Source: Balneolia bacterium (GTDB lineage: Bacteria; Bacteroidota; Rhodothermia; Balneolales; Cyclonatronaceae). Taken from it: 9,743 bases of DNA. The notes beneath the pieces are model-generated. The model saw only the letters and a program-made list of their open reading frames with translations, had not been told where the DNA came from and searched no databases. This document shows positions 1-6,079 of the stretch, piece after piece (positions within the stretch are counted from its first letter, which is position 1; each line of letters begins with the position of its first letter). Made by a program: the position numbers and the translations under genes. Location: positions 1-9,743 of the forward strand of contig PXDL01000159.1 in assembly GCA_003566395.1 (NCBI GenBank), in the 5' to 3' direction.

Positions 1-1729
1 TAATGCTGCTGAAATTACCCGAATCGACGATCTGAAGGGAAGTGCTATCGGGATGAAGGCGGATGATGCCTACCGATGAGGCCGCCCATAACGCACCGTC
101 TGATGAAATAGCCAGATCCCTGACGGTGCGCAATTCAGGAGAATCTGTAAAAAGGCGCTCTGTTTTGTTCGGGGTGATGCGCCAGATTCCGTTTCCGTTC
201 GTAGCTGCAATGAAAGTATGTGAATCGGTAGGAAGAAGCCGGGTTAAGTGTACGCCTTCAAATACAGGGTCTAACAGTCGAAGGGAATCATTTTCTATGA
301 TGTGGAGCCCGGTAGTATTTCCGGCCACGAAACCAAAAGTATCATCCTGAAGAATGGATGTCAGACGTCCTTTATACAAGTTGATACGCTCCGGTTTGCC
401 GGTGAGCGAATCTCTGATAAACAAGTCGGCGCCTTCAACCGAAGCCACGAGGAGGGTGTCGAATGATAAAGGAACCAGGCTTTTGGGTACGCTGAGAGGA
501 AGGAAGAATGTTTGGCGTTCAACTCCGGCATCAGAGTCAAAAATATGCAGCCCGCGTTCAGAACCGGCAGTAAACCGACCGTTCCAGTCGGCTGCTGCGG
601 TAATCTGCACGAGCGGATTGATATCATGAAGACTTGCATGATCGGATTTTTCAGGTGAAATGCGGATCAGCCTACCGTCACGGGTGCCGGCAATAAGAGA
701 ACCCTCCGTATCAAAGCGGACAGTGGTAAATGCCGTCAGGTCATAATCTCCGCTAAAAAAGGAACGGGTGTGCCATGAACCGGATGGAAACATAAACACA
801 CCCCGCCCAAGTGTGGATGCCCATACGTTGCCTTCGGCATCCTTCATTATCTGGGTGATGTAGCGATTGTTAAGCCGTTTATCGGTGAGAGGGAGGTGAT
901 GGCGGGCATCCGCAAAATGAAGCCCCTTTGAACTTCCGAAAACCCGGGTGTGGTCATCGATAACAATTCCGGCCGTGGGATTTCCAGGAGGCAGTATTGA
1001 CAGATCAAAGGAAACGGATTCCGGGCTTTCATCAGAGAAAAGCGGAATCCAGGTATTGTTACAAGGTATAAAAGGAACGGAGTCGTTTTCAATTAGCCTG
1101 CCGGGGGTACATGCTGCGGTGGTTATGGTTTCTACAGTACCTGATTCGGAGATGTGGTGGATTCCCAGGCGATTGACGGCAAAAATCTCACTGTCGGAAT
1201 TCACGTAGAGTAAGCGGGGCGGATCGCCGAGTTCGGACCGCAAATCGAAACGGGTGACGTGCTGCATGTTTCGTATCCGGATGAGACTGTAGTCTTCAGA
1301 GGCAATCCAGACGTCATCACCCTGAGAAAAAAAAGCCGTGTGCATGCCTTTTGTGACGGCTTCCCGAAGCAGAGGCTGCGTATCAGGTGTGTAAAGGCGA
1401 CCGTTCTCGAGATAGGCGGGGATACCGCTGAAGGTCAGAATCCATAGGCGGCCCCCGCTGTCGGTGCCGAGCCGGAGCACTTCGTTGGAAGGCAGGCCCT
1501 CCGAGGTGGTTATAGTGGTGAACGTGATGCCGTCGAAATGAACAAGGCCCTCATCGGTAGCCATCCAGATATAATGGTCATCATCCTGAATAATATCGTA
1601 AACAACGGTGCCGGGAAGGTGCTGCACACCGCTGAGGTACTGACCGGCAGAAGGAGTGGAAAGCAGCAGGCTGCTGCACAACCAGAGAATACCGGCAAAA
1701 GATGCTTTACTCCCGGCCTTATCCCACAC
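1..1729 (-). CDS. Two-component-type beta-propeller sensor (Reg_prop repeats), 3' end outside window
   Basis: A minus-strand frame stays open from a GTG at 1729 to the left edge (576 codons, no stop), so only the N-terminal part is seen. The GTG is preceded by AGGGG about 8 nt upstream and by an in-frame TGA six codons before it, which fixes the start. Residues about 10-29 form a hydrophobic signal segment ending in SAG before Gln. After it come propeller repeats typical of Reg_prop sensors: one at about residues 43-84 containing YIWMATDEGLVHFDG and EGLPSNEV, another near residue 288 with DAEGNVWAS, and a late one near 536-562 with DGALWAASSVGI. In this family the periplasmic propeller is normally followed by a Y_Y_Y domain, a membrane helix and a histidine kinase; those would lie beyond position 1 and are inferred. 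The gene overlaps the upstream LytTR regulator by 11 bp, suggesting one transcript and a signalling pair. The ligand cannot be told. Confidence 0.85.
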   Translation of the reverse strand, partial: MWDKAGSKASFAGILWLCSSLLLSTPSAGQYLSGVQHLPGTVVYDIIQDDDHYIWMATDEGLVHFDGITFTTITTSEGLPSNEVLRLGTDSGGRLWILTFSGIPAYLENGRLYTPDTQPLLREAVTKGMHTAFFSQGDDVWIASEDYSLIRIRNMQHVTRFDLRSELGDPPRLLYVNSDSEIFAVNRLGIHHISESGTVETITTAACTPGRLIENDSVPFIPCNNTWIPLFSDESPESVSFDLSILPPGNPTAGIVIDDHTRVFGSSKGLHFADARHHLPLTDKRLNNRYITQIMKDAEGNVWASTLGRGVFMFPSGSWHTRSFFSGDYDLTAFTTVRFDTEGSLIAGTRDGRLIRISPEKSDHASLHDINPLVQITAAADWNGRFTAGSERGLHIFDSDAGVERQTFFLPLSVPKSLVPLSFDTLLVASVEGADLFIRDSLTGKPERINLYKGRLTSILQDDTFGFVAGNTTGLHIIENDSLRLLDPVFEGVHLTRLLPTDSHTFIAATNGNGIWRITPNKTERLFTDSPELRTVRDLAISSDGALWAASSVGIIRLHPDSTSLQIVDSGNFSSI

Positions 1730-2510
1730 CGCCGTTTCCCCTCAGGAATTGGTTAAATGCAGGCATTTTCCGGCGCGAAACAGGCAGAATAACTCCGTTT
1801 TTCAGCTCGATAGCCGAAGATTTGGAGTGAATTTTCTTGATGGCCGGTGCATGGACCAGATATGAACGGTGAATACGAAAAAAATCAACGGGGTTGAGCA
1901 TGTCCTCATACTCAAGGAGAGGGCGTGAGGAAGTTAACTTTTTGCCAGTTTTGAGATGAAGGGTGGAATAAGTGTTGTCGGCTTCAATAAACAGAATTTG
2001 GGTGGTATCGACCATTTCCATACCGTCATGGGATGAAATCATCAGGCACTTCGGCCAGTCATTAGTGGAGCGCAACCGGCCGGCGAAACGGACGGCGGAA
2101 AGGTAGGTTGTCTTTGTATCGGCGTTCGTTTCAATATGTCTTTGACGGCTCAGAACTTTGTCTATCGTATCGGATAGTTCGGCAGGGTCCACCGGTTTGA
2201 GGAGGTAGTCGATGGCGTTGGCCCGAAAAGCGCGGACGGCATATTTTTCATACGCCGTAACAAAAACGGTGTGACCGTTGAAACCGGGAAGCTGTTCGAG
2301 CAGTTCAAAGCCCGTACCGTCGCCAAGCTCTACATCGAGAAAGAGCAAATCCGGCTTATGTCTGGTAATCAGATCCCGGGCCCGGGCGGTAGTGTCGGCT
2401 ATTCCTTCGATGTGCACCGTTTGTGAAAAAGCCTTGAGCAACTTTTGCAGGTGTTCCGAGTTCTCGGGCTGATCATCAATGATCAGGGTTCTCAATCGTG
2501 GTTTAAGCAC
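1719..2510 (-). CDS. LytTR-family response regulator
   Basis: This is a cytoplasmic DNA-binding response regulator. With the GTG start at 2510 it is 263 residues, a normal family length. The receiver domain (about 6-123) has the acidic pair D12/D13, phospho-acceptor D59 in FLDVEL, T85 in FVTAY and K105 in LLKP. The LytTR DNA-binding domain follows (about 154-256), with ILFIEADNTYSTLHL and FFRIHRSYLV. The frame can be extended to ATGs at 2546 or 2558 and to a TTG at 2609. Those additions would encode unusual hydrophobic residues and would cover AT-rich DNA carrying two inverted repeats, so the GTG giving MLKPRLRTLIIDD is preferred; no clear Shine-Dalgarno supports any choice. The 3' end overlaps the propeller sensor by 11 bp, so the two are probably co-translated and work as a sensor/regulator pair. 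Target genes are unknown; adjacent DUF58/moxR is only a possibility. Confidence 0.9.
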   Translation of the reverse strand: MLKPRLRTLIIDDQPENSEHLQKLLKAFSQTVHIEGIADTTARARDLITRHKPDLLFLDVELGDGTGFELLEQLPGFNGHTVFVTAYEKYAVRAFRANAIDYLLKPVDPAELSDTIDKVLSRQRHIETNADTKTTYLSAVRFAGRLRSTNDWPKCLMISSHDGMEMVDTTQILFIEADNTYSTLHLKTGKKLTSSRPLLEYEDMLNPVDFFRIHRSYLVHAPAIKKIHSKSSAIELKNGVILPVSRRKMPAFNQFLRGNGGVG

Positions 2511-2540
2511 TGTTCTAAGCTGTGTACTAAGAAATAAGAA

Positions 2541-2556
2541 GTGCATATTGATGCAC
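2541..2556. repeat. Inverted repeat, 6-bp arms, 4-nt spacer
   Basis: Arms GTGCAT and ATGCAC are perfect reverse complements separated by ATTG. The repeat ends at 2556, directly beside the larger inverted repeat that begins at 2557. It could be half of a tandem operator or a small mRNA hairpin in the LytTR leader. Known LytTR sites are usually direct repeats, so this may bind another regulator. Confidence 0.6.
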
Positions 2557-2581
2557 ATAATGTACCAAAAAAGTACATTAT
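2557..2581. repeat. Inverted repeat, 9-bp arms, 7-nt spacer
   Basis: Arms ATAATGTAC and GTACATTAT are perfect reverse complements around a 7-nt spacer with an A/T homopolymer (CAAAAAA on the plus strand). Nine matched pairs without mismatch in a short gap are unlikely to be accidental even in AT-rich DNA. It lacks the GC-rich stem and trailing T run of an intrinsic terminator, so an operator or a 5'-leader hairpin fits better. It lies 48-71 nt upstream of the preferred LytTR start. Confidence 0.65.
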
Positions 2582-2639
2582 TATTACACGTTTTATGACG
2601 AAGGCCCAATCAGAGTGTAAGCGCTTGAGCAGCAGTTAA

Positions 2640-3983
2640 TCAGGCGGCGCGTTGTCGCTTGAGGGTGAGGTAGGCGTTTATGGCCTGAATACTCAACTCA
2701 TGCGGTGAGGCGGTCATGGCACGTATGCCCGATTTGCGAAGGGTTCGAAGCATCTCTTCTTTAGTAAGCATGGCTTCTTCGGCCAGGGCGATATCGTAAA
2801 TATCGGAAATGTCGGAGGCTGTTTGTTTACCGAGTTCGCTCAGCTCCGTGTTTTTGAAAAGGATGGTAACGAGAAGATGATGCTTGTTCAGGCGCTGCAG
2901 TACAGGTAACGCTCTTTTGAGGCTGTGAAGAGTTTCAATATTGGTGAACAGCAACAAGGTGCTGCGTGTGGAAATGTCCCGGCGTATGGTTGTATAAAGC
3001 GTTTCAAAGGAAGATTCGGCAAAATCGGTTGTGATGCGGTACAGGGCTTCGGTCAGTTTACGGTGCTGACCGGTACGGTTTTCTGCCGGAACAATGGTGG
3101 CAACTTCATCGGAAAAAGTGATAAGTCCGGGTTTGTCGTGGCGCGAAAGTATGGCGCGCGAAAGGCCCAGTGCAGCGTTGACACTGTAATCGAGCAGGCT
3201 CATACCGTCGAAAGGCATCTCCATCACCCTTCCCGTATCGATGAGTGCATATACCGGCTGGGCACGCTCTTCCATATATTTGTTAACCATCAGCTTGTTG
3301 ACACGCGCACTGGCGGCCCAGTTTACGGCACGGACTTCATCACCCTGCGTGTATTCCCGGATTTGGTCGAACTCAAGTGCCAGGGCCTCGGTACGCATTT
3401 GATAGGAGCCGGAATCATGCGTATGACCTGCGCGGGCCATCAGCTCGTAAGTGTTAAGGTGATGAAACGATGGATAAACCTTTACCCGCCTGCTTCCCGC
3501 TTCCTCCGGAGCTGCGGTGATGATTCTTCTGAGTATGCCGACGGGCGATTGAAAAGCGGCGTGGCATGCCCCGAACTCATAGCGGCCGCGGCGGGAAGGC
3601 GTAATGGTGTAGCTAAGTTGTGTCGATGCGCCGGCCTCAAGCCGGGCCGAAAGGCTAAGCTCCCGAATCTGAAACTCAACCGGAGGCTCATCGGTGATAT
3701 AGCACGTAAGGGCGAAAGAAGCAGGGTTGGTGACCGAAATACGCACTTCATTTGCATCACCGTTAGAAAATGTGTCTGCACAGCGTCGGACAGGTTTTTG
3801 GAAGGGGATCCGGAAAAGCAGCCACAAATCAAAAAGCGTGAAAAGGATCAGGGTGATGAGCAGAGCGATGGCCAGGAATGATGCGGCCGGAACCATCACC
3901 GCCGACACGAACAGCACCACCGCAACGGCACCGGTCGTAAAAAAAAGCGGGTTGATATACAGCTCGCGATACAGGCGCATCAT
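2640..3983 (-). CDS. DUF58 domain membrane protein
   Basis: A 447-residue membrane-anchored protein of the DUF58 family, the usual partner of MoxR ATPases. Two hydrophobic helices lie at about 13-30 and 33-58, followed by a beta-rich domain (about 75-160). The DUF58 signature is at 205-240, with REYTQGDEVRAVNW and a conserved NKYMEER stretch. A von Willebrand A-like fold follows: ALIDTGRVM at 246-254 occupies the metal-site position, with Gly251 and Val253 where a canonical DxSxS site has serines, so metal binding may be weak or absent. The ATG at 3983 shares one base with the MoxR stop (TGATG), indicating translational coupling; a second ATG follows at once at 3980. Family members are thought to act with MoxR in assembly or metal loading of cell-envelope or enzyme complexes; the substrate here is unknown. 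BatA/BatB-type vWA genes, often next in such operons, are absent. Confidence 0.9.
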   Translation of the reverse strand: MMRLYRELYINPLFFTTGAVAVVLFVSAVMVPAASFLAIALLITLILFTLFDLWLLFRIPFQKPVRRCADTFSNGDANEVRISVTNPASFALTCYITDEPPVEFQIRELSLSARLEAGASTQLSYTITPSRRGRYEFGACHAAFQSPVGILRRIITAAPEEAGSRRVKVYPSFHHLNTYELMARAGHTHDSGSYQMRTEALALEFDQIREYTQGDEVRAVNWAASARVNKLMVNKYMEERAQPVYALIDTGRVMEMPFDGMSLLDYSVNAALGLSRAILSRHDKPGLITFSDEVATIVPAENRTGQHRKLTEALYRITTDFAESSFETLYTTIRRDISTRSTLLLFTNIETLHSLKRALPVLQRLNKHHLLVTILFKNTELSELGKQTASDISDIYDIALAEEAMLTKEEMLRTLRKSGIRAMTASPHELSIQAINAYLTLKRQRAA

Positions 3984-4963
3984 CAGCGGGGGACTTCTAC
4001 CGAGCGTATGAGTGATTGCAGCATGGAATCCGGACGTTTGCCCTCCATCTCCGCCTCGGCCGAAAGCAAAATGCGGTGCTGCAAAGTTGGAATGAGTACG
4101 GCCTGAACATCCTCCGGAGCCACAAAATCGCGCCCGTCAATGGCGGCAAACGCCTTGGAACCGTTGAGCAGGTTAACCGAGGCGCGGGGCGAAGCGCCAA
4201 GATTGATAAACTTATGGTTACGCGTTTTGGACGTCAGCTCGGTGATGTATCTGAAGATGGGCGGCTCTACATGCACTTTCTGTACCAAAGCGCGGCTTCG
4301 GTTGATAAAACCGGCATCGACGACCGGCTTCAGGTTTTTGAGGGCATCGAAGGCAGGCCGGGTATGATGCGCCTGCAGAATCCGGATTTCCTCCTCCGTG
4401 TCGGGATAGCCAAGCCGGAGTTTAAACATAAAGCGGTCGATCTGGGCTTCGGGAAGACGGTAGGTTCCTTCGTGCTCAATCGGGTTTTGGGTGGCCATCA
4501 CAAAGAAAGGTTCATCCAGCCGGTAGGTTTCTCCGCCCGCAGTTACGGTTCGCTCTTCCATCACCTCAAACAGAGCCGCCTGCGTTTTGGCCGGTGCCCG
4601 GTTGATTTCATCAATAAGCACACACTGGGCGAAAATCGGGCCTTTGTGGTAGCTGAATTCCCTGGTCTTGGGGTTGTACATGCTGGTTCCGGTTACGTCG
4701 GTAGGCATCAGGTCGGGCGTAAACTGAATGCGCGAAAAACGTGCGTCGGTGGAAGCAGCCAGCACACGTGCCATCAGGGTTTTGGCCAGGCCGGGAACGC
4801 CTTCGATGAGCACATGTCCGCCTGAAAAAAAAGCGCACAAAAGCAGGGTGATCTGTTTTTCCTGACCTATCAGCACGCTTGCGAATTGCTCGCGGATGCG
4901 GTTTGCTCCCTCATGAAGTTCGCTCAGGTCCAGACGGCTCTCAAACGGGGTGTTTTCTTCCAT
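3983..4963 (-). CDS. MoxR-family AAA+ ATPase
   Basis: A 326-residue cytoplasmic AAA+ ATPase of full family length. It has Walker A GVPGLAKT at 55-62, Walker B CVLIDEINRA at 114-123, sensor 1 ATQNP at 157-161, the QIDRFMFKL arginine-finger region at about 174-182 and sensor 2 GASPRASVNLL at 256-266. MoxR ATPases act as chaperone-like engines and are typically encoded beside DUF58/vWA proteins, as here: its TGA overlaps the DUF58 ATG by one base. The ATG at 4963 has no evident Shine-Dalgarno, in line with most neighbours. The 71-bp gap upstream separates it from the ctaA stop, so it may have its own promoter or be read through from ctaA; no terminator hairpin was seen there. Confidence 0.95.
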   Translation of the reverse strand: MEENTPFESRLDLSELHEGANRIREQFASVLIGQEKQITLLLCAFFSGGHVLIEGVPGLAKTLMARVLAASTDARFSRIQFTPDLMPTDVTGTSMYNPKTREFSYHKGPIFAQCVLIDEINRAPAKTQAALFEVMEERTVTAGGETYRLDEPFFVMATQNPIEHEGTYRLPEAQIDRFMFKLRLGYPDTEEEIRILQAHHTRPAFDALKNLKPVVDAGFINRSRALVQKVHVEPPIFRYITELTSKTRNHKFINLGASPRASVNLLNGSKAFAAIDGRDFVAPEDVQAVLIPTLQHRILLSAEAEMEGKRPDSMLQSLIRSVEVPR

Positions 4964-5034
4964 AAAACAGGGTGATTACTATGTAAACGGAAATGATGCC
5001 GCCAAAATAGAAAAAAACCGGAAGAAAGAGGGAT

Positions 5035-5853
5035 TTATGTTGAAAAGGCGGGCTCCGTTTCTGACGGTTTAACCGACAGGTGCCAGGACAGCAGGAGCAC
5101 TCCGGCGAGCAGCATCGCCCAACCCTGATGCCAAACCCCCAGCCAGAGCGGGACCTGCCAAAGAAGGGTGAAAACGCCGCTGAGGTACTGAACGATCAGC
5201 ATACCGAACAGCGCCGCGGCTGAGAAAATCAGTGCGCGGGATTTGGTCCGGCAGCTGTACCAGATAAGCACAATTGCCGGAATCAGAAGCAAAGTGCCGA
5301 GCAGGCTGTGCATGAACTGAATGCCTGCAATATTGGCAAAAAGGTTGACCCAAAAAGGATGCATCAGAAAAGCTTCGGGTGCAATCCAGTGAGCATTCAT
5401 TTTTGGGAAGGAATTGTACACATATCCGGCTTTGTGTCCGGCTACGAGGGCGCCCCAGAATAATTGTAAAACAAAGAGAACCGAAAAGCCGCCGAGCCAG
5501 AGTTTGAGTCTCCCAAAGCCGGGACGGGATGAGCGGCGGTTGCGAAGGATATCGAGGCCGAACCAGATGCAGCAGGCGAAAATGAGGAAGGCCGGCAGCA
5601 GGTGGACCGACAACCGGTACGGACTCACAAATGGCACATCAATAAGGCCGCTTTGAACCATAAACCAGCCCATAAATCCCTGGAGCATGCCCAGGCCGGC
5701 CAGAAGCACCGCCCGCTTTTTTTGCAGAAGATTGAGTTTCCCCTTCAACCAAAACCAGGCCAGCGGAATGATGAACACAAGCCCGATAAGCCGCGCGGCC
5801 ATTCGGTGAAGGTACTCCCGGAAATAAATGAATTTGAAATCTTCGAGGCTCAT
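5035..5853 (-). CDS. ctaA: C-terminal reading frame of heme A synthase (272 aa), possibly re-initiated
   Basis: This is the uninterrupted part of the ctaA frame, starting at an ATG ten codons after the third stop. It keeps seven of the expected eight membrane helices and the four family histidines that ligate heme: H16 in YLHRMAARL, H84 in SVHLLPAF, H182 in QFMHSLLG and H242 in WHQGWAM. The COX15 signature GALVAGHKAGYVYNSFPKM is at 134-152. It lacks helix I and the first extracytoplasmic loop, which contains the strongly conserved GLSITEW stretch. An automatic annotation would call this a complete gene, but its N-terminus begins in the middle of the family alignment and no Shine-Dalgarno precedes the ATG. 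Function of the fragment alone is doubtful. Confidence 0.6.
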   Translation of the reverse strand: MSLEDFKFIYFREYLHRMAARLIGLVFIIPLAWFWLKGKLNLLQKKRAVLLAGLGMLQGFMGWFMVQSGLIDVPFVSPYRLSVHLLPAFLIFACCIWFGLDILRNRRSSRPGFGRLKLWLGGFSVLFVLQLFWGALVAGHKAGYVYNSFPKMNAHWIAPEAFLMHPFWVNLFANIAGIQFMHSLLGTLLLIPAIVLIWYSCRTKSRALIFSAAALFGMLIVQYLSGVFTLLWQVPLWLGVWHQGWAMLLAGVLLLSWHLSVKPSETEPAFST

Positions 5854-5940
5854 CCTGCTGTTTAGCTGCAGGTACTCGGGCTACTTCCGGTATTAATCGA
5901 ATTCCGACAACCACTGACCGTCCGACAGCGGCGGCACTAT

Positions 5941-6078
5941 TCAGGTAACCGGGTTCCACTCGGTGATAGACAAACCCGACTGGGTAAGTCTGGTTATCCC
6001 CCCGATGATGAGGATCACAAAAACGAGCAGGGCTCCGCTCATGTACCACCATCCCACGGCACGGTCGGTATGCTTCAT
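5941..6078 (-). CDS. ctaA: N-terminal fragment of heme A synthase (45 aa)
   Basis: This short frame encodes the first membrane helix (about residues 10-28) and the start of the first loop, ending in WNPVT before a TGA at 5943-5941. It starts one base after the upstream gene's stop and would be translated by coupling. On its own it is a one-helix peptide. It is best read as the 5' piece of the disrupted ctaA gene and not as an independent gene. Confidence 0.6.
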   Translation of the reverse strand: MKHTDRAVGWWYMSGALLVFVILIIGGITRLTQSGLSITEWNPVT

Positions 6079-6079
6079 C

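Larger units (their letters stand above)
2511..2639 (-). promoter_or_regulatory. Leader region of the LytTR/sensor operon with paired inverted repeats
   Basis: This 129-bp gap between the DUF58 stop and the preferred LytTR start is strikingly AT-rich in its middle (about 2530-2600). It carries two abutting perfect inverted repeats, listed separately, and a palindromic octamer AAGCGCTT at 2619-2626. No GC-rich hairpin with a T run was seen that would terminate the moxR/DUF58 transcript. No convincing -35/-10 pair could be assigned by eye. A promoter and regulator-binding sites for the downstream pair are inferred from position and symmetry. Confidence 0.45.
5035..6078 (-). pseudogene. ctaA: Heme A synthase ctaA (COX15 type) with three in-frame stop codons
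   Basis: Heme A synthase oxidises the C8 methyl of heme O to give heme A for aa3-type cytochrome oxidases; it is a polytopic inner-membrane protein. Reading straight through from the ATG at 6078 gives 347 codons before the final TAA, the usual COX15-type length. There is no frameshift, but codon 46 is TGA (5943-5941), codon 62 TAA (5895-5893) and codon 66 TAG (5883-5881). Flanking residues fit the family closely: GGITRLTQSGLSITEWNPVT before the first stop, IVPPLSDGQWLSEFD between first and second, YRK between second and third, then PEYLQLNSRMSLEDF. Family pattern suggests Gly, a polar residue and Ser or Thr at the three stops, each one base change away. The ATG lies one base after the stop of the upstream gene (TGAGATG), so translation was probably coupled. 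A recent pseudogene is the simplest reading. Confidence 0.85.

Noticed and set aside
2557..2581. Intrinsic terminator of the moxR/DUF58 transcript
   Set aside because: The stem is AT-rich, the T run lies in the loop and not after the stem, so it does not resemble a terminator.
2925..3881. Long plus-strand frame of 318 codons
   Set aside because: It lies entirely antisense inside the DUF58 gene, which has clear family motifs; the plus-strand translation shows no recognisable domain.
4016..4825. Plus-strand frame of 269 codons
   Set aside because: It is antisense to the MoxR gene, whose Walker motifs are unmistakable, and has no domain features of its own.
5881..5943. Stop-codon reassignment or selenocysteine/pyrrolysine insertion explaining the ctaA stops
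   Set aside because: All three stop types occur within 21 codons and the family does not use those residues there; other genes in the window end normally with TAA, TGA or TAG.
5639..6052. Minus-strand frame of 137 codons across the ctaA 5' part
   Set aside because: It is a different frame from ctaA; the ctaA frame matches the family on both sides of the stops, so this is a shadow frame and there is no frameshift.
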